DNA from: Polyangia bacterium | GTDB taxonomy: Bacteria > Myxococcota_A > Polyangia > Nannocystales > Nannocystaceae | Direction of reading: 5' to 3' | Assembly: GCA_030430565.1 (NCBI GenBank) | Contig: JAUIKS010000017.1 | Coordinates: 186,001 to 250,000, forward strand | DNA: 64,000 nt | Shown here: positions 58,294-64,000 of the stretch, piece after piece | Layout of the letters: each line of letters opens with the position of its first letter | Numbering within the stretch: position 1 is the stretch's first letter | Translations under genes and position numbers: made by a program | Notes under the pieces: generated by a model | What the model was told of the DNA's origin: nothing | What the model saw: the letters and a program-made list of their open reading frames with translations, nothing else | Database searches by the model: none

Positions 58294-58754
58294 GTGTTTC
58301 GAAGCATGCGTCCAAACCTCAAGCTCATTCCTCTATTGGCGGTGGTGCTCGCGGCTGGTTGTGGTCCCTTCGGGTACCTCAAGAAGGTTGCGAAAGAGGC
58401 GAGCAAGGCCGTCGCTGACGCCGAAGCCGCCGGCGCCGAGGAGAACGCCCCGTACGAGTACTGGGGAGCTGTCTCCTATCTCGAGCAGGCCAAGATCCTG
58501 ATGGGTTACAGCGAGTACGAGCGCTCGTTCGACTACGGCGAGCGCGCCAAGCAACTGGCCGAAGAGGCCAAGGACAAGGCTGAGAAGCGTCGCCGCGGCG
58601 GGATGGTCGAGACCGCCGACGAGGAAGGTGACGGCGAAGACGCCGAGGGTGACGCGGACGCCGAGGGCGACGCGGACGCCGAGGGCAGCGCCGAGGCTGG
58701 AGACGGTGAGGCCAGCGCCTCGGGCTCCGCAAGCGTCTCGATCGGAGGTGGCAA

Positions 58755-58758
<4 letters not shown>
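58294..58758 (+). CDS. Acidic predicted lipoprotein (DUF4398-like)
   Basis: 154 residues. Lipobox LAAGC (Cys23). The mature part is helical (KKVAKEASKAVADAEAAGA ... YEYWGAVSYLEQAKILMGYSEYERSFDYGERA), a pattern seen in DUF4398-type lipoproteins, then a very acidic tail (EDAEGDADAEGDADAE) made by an 18-bp DNA repeat. AGGGAG at 58282-58287 is 6 nt before the GTG, which decides that start over ATG 58306. Its stop overlaps the GTG of the OmpA gene (58755-58758). First gene of the envelope cluster. Confidence 0.7.
58639..58689 (+). repeat. 18-bp in-frame tandem repeat (about 2.8 copies)
   Basis: GACGCCGAGGGTGACGCG, then GACGCCGAGGGCGACGCG, then a truncated third copy. It encodes DAEGDA units in the acidic tail. 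Copy number is likely to vary between strains. Confidence 0.75.
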
Positions 58759-60020
<1,262 letters not shown>

Positions 60021-60065
60021 TCATCGGGCCATGGACACGGCCACGTGACGGCAGGGGAGCACTAC

Positions 60066-61817
60066 ATGAGCAGACCATCCTCCGGAGGCGGCCGGATCCG
60101 CTCCGCGGCCTCTGTCCTGGCGTCGCGGCGTCTCACCGGCGTCGCGGCGGCGGCGGCTCTGCTCGCCACCCTGGGCTTTGTCGGCGAAGCCCACGCCGGG
60201 CGCGACGAGCTCAAGGCGGCCTACAAGCAGGCGATCTCGGAGTTCTCAAACTTCGAGATGGAGGCGGCCCAAAAAACGCTCGACGACGCGATCAAGGCCG
60301 CCAAGTCCGATTCACCCGACGATCCCGACCTCGCGCCGCTGCTGGCTCTCAAGGCAGGTATTGTCTACAACGCGACCGGCGACGAGGCCCAGGTCGTCCT
60401 GATCCTCAAGGATGCGGTCGACGCCGACTACAACGTCGTCCTGCCCGTCGAGGTCCGCTCCGAGGAGCTGCAAGCGTCCCTCGACAAGGTCCGCGAGAGC
60501 GAGACGGCGCCCTCGGAGGGCGTGGCCCACGAGCCTCCAGCGGCGACCTGCGGGGAGTCGATCGAGTTCAAGGCGCTGTTCGCCAAGATCCCCGAGGGCG
60601 GTCAGGCGGCGCTGTTTTGGCGCAACGCGGGCGCGAGCGAGTTCACCTCGGTCAGCCTCGACATGTTCGGGAACGCGGGCGTCGTCACGGTCGGTGGCGA
60701 GGAGTACGACAAGGACATCGAGTACTTCTTTTATGCCTACGACGGCGACGACAAGCCGACCGTCAACAAGGGCGACGAAGAGAACCCGCTCACGCTGGCG
60801 ACCAACTGCAAGGTCGAGGAGCCCGTGGTCGAGAAGCCGCCGGAGCCGCCTCCGGCGCCCAAGCACCCGCTCGCGCGCTTCTGGATCAACCTCGGCGTCG
60901 GCACCGGCTTCGGCATCGCCAGCGGCACCGCGGAGCAGAGCTACCAGCAGTTCAACGTCAACAATTACGGCTACGGCGAGGTCGCCTGCGCGATCTCCCG
61001 CTGGAAGGCCGCAGGCGGAGAGCCGCAGGCGATCTCGCCGCAGGACGTCACCGACTGGTACGGGGGCGTGGTCGCGGACGCGAACACGGTCGTGACCGCG
61101 TTCAACGCCGATTCCTGCGCGCAGCGTCACGCCGTCAAGACCGGCTTCGCGTCCGCCCCCTTCCACATCGCGCCGGAGTTCGGCTTCCGCGTCCATCCCA
61201 AGGTCGTCATCTCGGTGTTCGCGCGCATCCAGGCGGTCACCGGCGCGAGCGTGTTCCGCGACGACCCCGACAAGAACCTCGCCGACTCGTTCGCGATGGA
61301 CGTCCGGAACCCGCAGCCCCAGGGCGTCAAGAAGGGCCCCGGTTTCACTATCGCGGCCGGCGCCAAGGCCCGCTACTTCCTGCTCAACGACGAAAAGAAG
61401 TTCCGGCCCTTCGTCGGCGGCATGCTCGGCGGCGGCTTCGCGCGCCTGCGCGTGCCCATGGGCTTCGTCAACGATCGCAACGGCAACAGCATCCCAGACA
61501 ACCAAGAGGCCGCCTCGGTGATCGGCCCGTCGGGTGAGTGCCTGCCGGTCTGGCCCTACAACAACGCCTGCAGCGCCGACGCGAACCTCGCGCTCGCGGA
61601 CCAGCAGCTCGCCGCGAGCGTGCAGACGAGCTCCTCATCGGACCAGCGCGTCGACACCGTGCGCCTCGGCCCGCTCATGGTCGGCGGCATCGTCGGCTTC
61701 AACTTCCAGGTCGCCAAGAACTTCGCGCTGTTCGCCGAGCTCAACATCGGCGGCTGGTTCTGGGACTCGTCGAGCCTGCTGTTCGACGTGCAGCTCGGGC
61801 CTGTCATCACGTTCTAG
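60066..61817 (+). CDS. Predicted outer-membrane barrel protein with periplasmic repeat region
   Basis: 583 residues from ATG 60066 (GGGGAG 7 nt upstream; the GTG 60045 is less likely). After a signal peptide (AALLATLGFVGEAHA) comes a helical TPR-like region (~30-150), a beta domain with Cys (~155-270), a Pro-rich hinge (EKPPEPPPAPKHP) and a C-terminal barrel from ~275 (RFWINLGVGTGFGIASG ... FVGGMLGGGFARL) that ends in ...VQLGPVITF with a terminal Phe. It closes the envelope cluster with the two upstream lipoproteins, 46 bases apart, and the three may form a complex. Confidence 0.65.
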   Translation: MSRPSSGGGRIRSAASVLASRRLTGVAAAAALLATLGFVGEAHAGRDELKAAYKQAISEFSNFEMEAAQKTLDDAIKAAKSDSPDDPDLAPLLALKAGIVYNATGDEAQVVLILKDAVDADYNVVLPVEVRSEELQASLDKVRESETAPSEGVAHEPPAATCGESIEFKALFAKIPEGGQAALFWRNAGASEFTSVSLDMFGNAGVVTVGGEEYDKDIEYFFYAYDGDDKPTVNKGDEENPLTLATNCKVEEPVVEKPPEPPPAPKHPLARFWINLGVGTGFGIASGTAEQSYQQFNVNNYGYGEVACAISRWKAAGGEPQAISPQDVTDWYGGVVADANTVVTAFNADSCAQRHAVKTGFASAPFHIAPEFGFRVHPKVVISVFARIQAVTGASVFRDDPDKNLADSFAMDVRNPQPQGVKKGPGFTIAAGAKARYFLLNDEKKFRPFVGGMLGGGFARLRVPMGFVNDRNGNSIPDNQEAASVIGPSGECLPVWPYNNACSADANLALADQQLAASVQTSSSSDQRVDTVRLGPLMVGGIVGFNFQVAKNFALFAELNIGGWFWDSSSLLFDVQLGPVITF

Positions 61818-61878
61818 CCGTAGGCCGCGGGCCCCGCGGCTCACCGCGGCCAAGCGCGACGCAGGCGGGCATTTCCGC

Positions 61879-61884
61879 TATGCT
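61879..61884 (+). promoter_or_regulatory. -10 element TATGCT of the RlmI-type gene
   Basis: TATGCT, then 10 nt (ccgcggcttg), then ATG 61895. The ATG at 61880 lies inside the hexamer and is therefore unlikely as start. Confidence 0.45.
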
Positions 61885-61894
61885 CCGCGGCTTG

Positions 61895-63187
61895 ATGGCG
61901 GCGCGTTCGAAATCCTCCTCCAAAGACGGCAAGCACCGGCCTCGCGCAGGCGGGAAGCCGCGCGGCCGCGGTCGAGACGCCCGTCCTGCGCGTCCTGTCG
62001 TCCGTAGACCAGGCGTCAAGATCCCCGAGTCGGTCGCGTATCTCGTGCGCGCCGGTCACCCCTGGATCTTTCGCAACACCGTTCGACGCTCGCTCTCCGG
62101 CGTCGAGCTCAACAAGCCGGTCGCGGTCCTCGACGAGGGCGGCAAGGTGATCGGCTGGGGCTTGGTCGAGCCCGACGGCGCGATCGCGGTGCGTATGCTC
62201 GGGCTCTCGCGCGAGCTGGAGTGGAACGCGGCTACGCTCACCCGGCGCGTCGAGGCGGCGAAGCGTCGCCGCGAGGCCGCGGGCGTGATGTCGAGCGCCT
62301 GTCGCCTGGTCCACGGCGAGGCCGACGGTCTGCCCGGGCTCGCGGTCGACCGGCTCGGCGACTTCCTGCTCGTCTACAAGTACTCGCGGGTCGCGGAGAC
62401 CTACCTCGACGAGCTGATCCCCGTGCTCGAGCAGGTCTACGCGCCCGCCGGCATCTACATGCAGGACCGCGTGCGGCCCGTGCAGGCGGATGACCGGCGC
62501 CCGCCCGCCTTCCACCTCGCGGGCAAGGTCGCGCCGCCCGAGTACGAGGTCGACGAAGATGGCCTCAAGTTCATGGTCGACGTGACCGCGCCCGTCTCGC
62601 CGGGCCTGTTCCTCGATCTGCGCGAGGGTCGACGGCTGTGCGAGTCCTGGGTCAAGGATCGCGCCGTGCTCAACCTGTTCAGCTTCACCGGCGCGTTCGG
62701 CCTCCGGGCTGTTCGCGGTGGCGCGAGCGCGGTCACCAACATCGACGCCGCCGCCCGCAGCCACGCGCGGTGTCGACAGAACCTCGCGGCCTCCGGCTTC
62801 GACCCAGAGGCCTGCGAGGCCGTCTCGGGGGACGTGTTCAAGCACCTCGAGCGGTTTCGCCAGCGCGGTCGACAGTTCGACCTCGTCGTCGTCGACCCGC
62901 CGCCCTTCAGCAACGTCAAGGGGACGACCTTCAGCGCGCTCAAGGACTGGTCGGAGCTCGTCCGCGCGATCGCGCCGGTGGTCGTCCGCGGCGGCTACAT
63001 GCTCGCGGTCTGCAACGCCGCGCGGCTGACGGAGGAGGCCTTCCTGGTGGCCGTCGGAGAGGGCACACGCGCGGCCGGACGGACCCCGCGCGTGCTCCTC
63101 GACCGCGGGCTCCCGCCCGACTTCCCGGTCCCGCCAGCCTTCACCGAGGGGCGCTACCTCAAGATCAAGCTCGTAGAAGTCGGCTGA
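61895..63187 (+). CDS. Class I SAM-dependent rRNA (cytosine-C5) methyltransferase, RlmI-like
   Basis: 430 residues. A basic N-terminal extension (RSKSSSKDGKHRPRAGGKPRGRG) is followed by a PUA domain (YLVRAGHPWIFRNTVRR ... GKVIGWGLVEPDG) and a methyltransferase with LNLFSFTGAFGLRAVRGG (SAM), NIDAAARSHAR, VVVDPPPFSNVKG (catalytic motif) and LAVCNAARL. RlmI methylates C1962 of 23S rRNA. ATG 61895 follows the -10 by 10 nt. The 5' basic tail is unusual for E. coli RlmI. It lies 23 bases upstream of the alaS start. Confidence 0.85.
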   Translation: MAARSKSSSKDGKHRPRAGGKPRGRGRDARPARPVVRRPGVKIPESVAYLVRAGHPWIFRNTVRRSLSGVELNKPVAVLDEGGKVIGWGLVEPDGAIAVRMLGLSRELEWNAATLTRRVEAAKRRREAAGVMSSACRLVHGEADGLPGLAVDRLGDFLLVYKYSRVAETYLDELIPVLEQVYAPAGIYMQDRVRPVQADDRRPPAFHLAGKVAPPEYEVDEDGLKFMVDVTAPVSPGLFLDLREGRRLCESWVKDRAVLNLFSFTGAFGLRAVRGGASAVTNIDAAARSHARCRQNLAASGFDPEACEAVSGDVFKHLERFRQRGRQFDLVVVDPPPFSNVKGTTFSALKDWSELVRAIAPVVVRGGYMLAVCNAARLTEEAFLVAVGEGTRAAGRTPRVLLDRGLPPDFPVPPAFTEGRYLKIKLVEVG

Positions 63188-63192
63188 CCACC

Positions 63193-63201
63193 TGCTATGC
63201 T
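63193..63201 (+). promoter_or_regulatory. Extended -10 element TGCTATGCT of alaS
   Basis: TGCTATGCT ends 9 nt before the alaS ATG (63211), with cccgggccg between and no Shine-Dalgarno. It resembles the RlmI-type gene's element 1.3 kb upstream. Confidence 0.5.
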
Positions 63202-63210
63202 CCCGGGCCG

Positions 63211-64000
63211 ATGAACGCCCACGAGATCCGCCGCCGGTTCCTCCGGTTCTTCGAGCAGCGAGGGCACACGATCGTGCCGTCCTCCTCGCTCGTCCCGGCC
63301 CACGATCCGACCCTGCTGTTCACCAACGCCGGCATGGTCCAATTCAAGGACGTGTTCACCGGCCGTGATCAGCGACCCTACTCGCGGGCCGTCAGCGTGC
63401 AGCGCTGCCTCCGCGCCGGCGGCAAGCACAACGACCTCGACAACGTCGGCTTCACGCCGCGGCATCAGACCTTCTTCGAGATGCTGGGCAACTTCTCGTT
63501 CGGCGATTATTTCAAAGAGGACGCGATCCGCTGGGCCTGGGAGTTTCTGACCGAGGAGCTCAAGATCCCGAAGGAGCGCCTGGTCGTCTCGATCTACAAC
63601 GGCGAGGGCGAAGCCGCGCCCTACGACCAGGAGGCCTTCGACCTGTGGCTGAAGTACGTCCCGCGCGAGCGGATCTACGCCTTCAACGCCAAAGAGAACT
63701 TCTGGCAGATGGGCGACACCGGCCCGTGCGGACCGTGCTCTGAGATCCACATCTTCCACGGCGATGAGGCGCCCCCCGACGCCGCGCGCGAGGGGGACTT
63801 CGGACCCGCCTTCGAAGATGATCGCTACACCGAGCTGTGGAACCTCGTGTTCATGCAGTACGAGAAGCGCGAGGACGGCTCGATGGTCAAGCTCGCGCGC
63901 CCGAGCATCGACACCGGCGCTGGCCTCGAGCGCCTCGCCGCGGTCATGGCGGGCGTCGACAACAACTACGAGACCGATCTACTCGAGCCGCTCGTCGAGC
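63211..64000 (+). CDS. alaS: Alanyl-tRNA synthetase, N-terminal part (cut by window end)
   Basis: About 263 residues visible. It attaches alanine to tRNA-Ala. Class II motifs are clear: RFLRFFEQRGHTIVPSSSLVP, DPTLLFTNAGMVQFKDVF, SVQRCLRAGGKHNDLDNVG (motif 2), FFEMLGNFSFGDYFK, then DTGPCGPCSEIHIF and ELWNLVFMQYEK, ending near RPSIDTGAGLERLA. The editing and C-Ala domains lie beyond the edge. It appears to be transcribed from its own promoter (63193-63201). Confidence 0.95.
   Translation, partial: MNAHEIRRRFLRFFEQRGHTIVPSSSLVPAHDPTLLFTNAGMVQFKDVFTGRDQRPYSRAVSVQRCLRAGGKHNDLDNVGFTPRHQTFFEMLGNFSFGDYFKEDAIRWAWEFLTEELKIPKERLVVSIYNGEGEAAPYDQEAFDLWLKYVPRERIYAFNAKENFWQMGDTGPCGPCSEIHIFHGDEAPPDAAREGDFGPAFEDDRYTELWNLVFMQYEKREDGSMVKLARPSIDTGAGLERLAAVMAGVDNNYETDLLEPLVE

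Noticed and set aside
58034..58501. Plus-strand ORF between the lipoprotein genes
   Set aside because: Arg/Ser-rich, overlaps the promoter and the start of the supported lipoprotein gene in another frame.

Overview
The window is very GC-rich DNA, densely coded on both strands, and looks like chromosomal sequence from a myxobacterium, most likely the Nannocystineae (Nannocystis/Plesiocystis/Enhygromyxa type). This is inferred from an MXAN_5808-type S41 peptidase tail, a eukaryotic-like Ser/Thr kinase with HRDFKPEN and a transmembrane tail, many lipoproteins with Ser/Thr/Asp-rich linkers after the lipobox, thrombospondin-3/OmpA proteins, and an orphan boxC-boxB pair. I see no prophage, IS transposase, CRISPR array, rRNA or tRNA gene.

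Layout. 0-7.8 kb: tail of an S41 peptidase, a two-helix membrane protein, an MBL-fold hydrolase, moaB, a lipoprotein, and a DUF5924/DUF2914-type membrane protein. 7.9-11.3 kb: aroA overlapping a RumA-type RNA methyltransferase, then a HAD phosphatase. 11.7-15 kb: boxC and boxB (aerobic benzoyl-CoA ring epoxidation and cleavage), with inverted repeats upstream of each. 15-22.2 kb: two secreted or anchored proteins, then a Ser/Thr kinase translationally coupled to an outer-membrane protein. 22.2-28 kb: a TerB-like protein, an ECF sigma factor, rsmB, a P460-like haem lipoprotein and a double-thioredoxin-like protein; two diverged copies of a non-coding interspersed repeat lie here in opposite orientation. 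28-39 kb: lipoproteins and membrane proteins, a large SWIM/SNF2 helicase, panC with a small coupled partner, and two unknown soluble proteins. 39-41.2 kb: groES-groEL behind a consensus-like promoter with a CIRCE operator and ended by a UUCG-loop terminator. 41.7-46 kb: a small protein, ubiB, ttcA and a coupled lipoprotein. 46-49.5 kb: omega-amidase and a KAT/YbdL-type aminotransferase, divergent from a second aminotransferase. 49.5-55.2 kb: a minus-strand run ribF, TPR-like, dapA-dapB, beta-ketoacyl-ACP synthase, acyltransferase. 55.2-61.8 kb: a protein with a ubiquitin-like fold, lipoproteins, and an envelope cluster (lipoprotein, TSP3-OmpA lipoprotein, barrel protein). 61.9-64 kb: an RlmI-type methyltransferase and the start of alaS, cut by the window edge.

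Most of the content is core housekeeping plus envelope biogenesis. The recurrent themes are 4-bp stop/start overlaps that couple neighbouring genes, and compact promoters in which a -10 hexamer (often extended, TGCTAnnnT) sits only 7-14 nt before the start codon with no Shine-Dalgarno, pointing to widespread leaderless mRNAs. The most unusual non-coding structure is the repeat family at 22.3-22.65 and 26.7-26.96 kb, one copy of which carries a 99-bp palindromic arm that the other lacks. I did not find a clear multi-gene system of a previously unknown kind.
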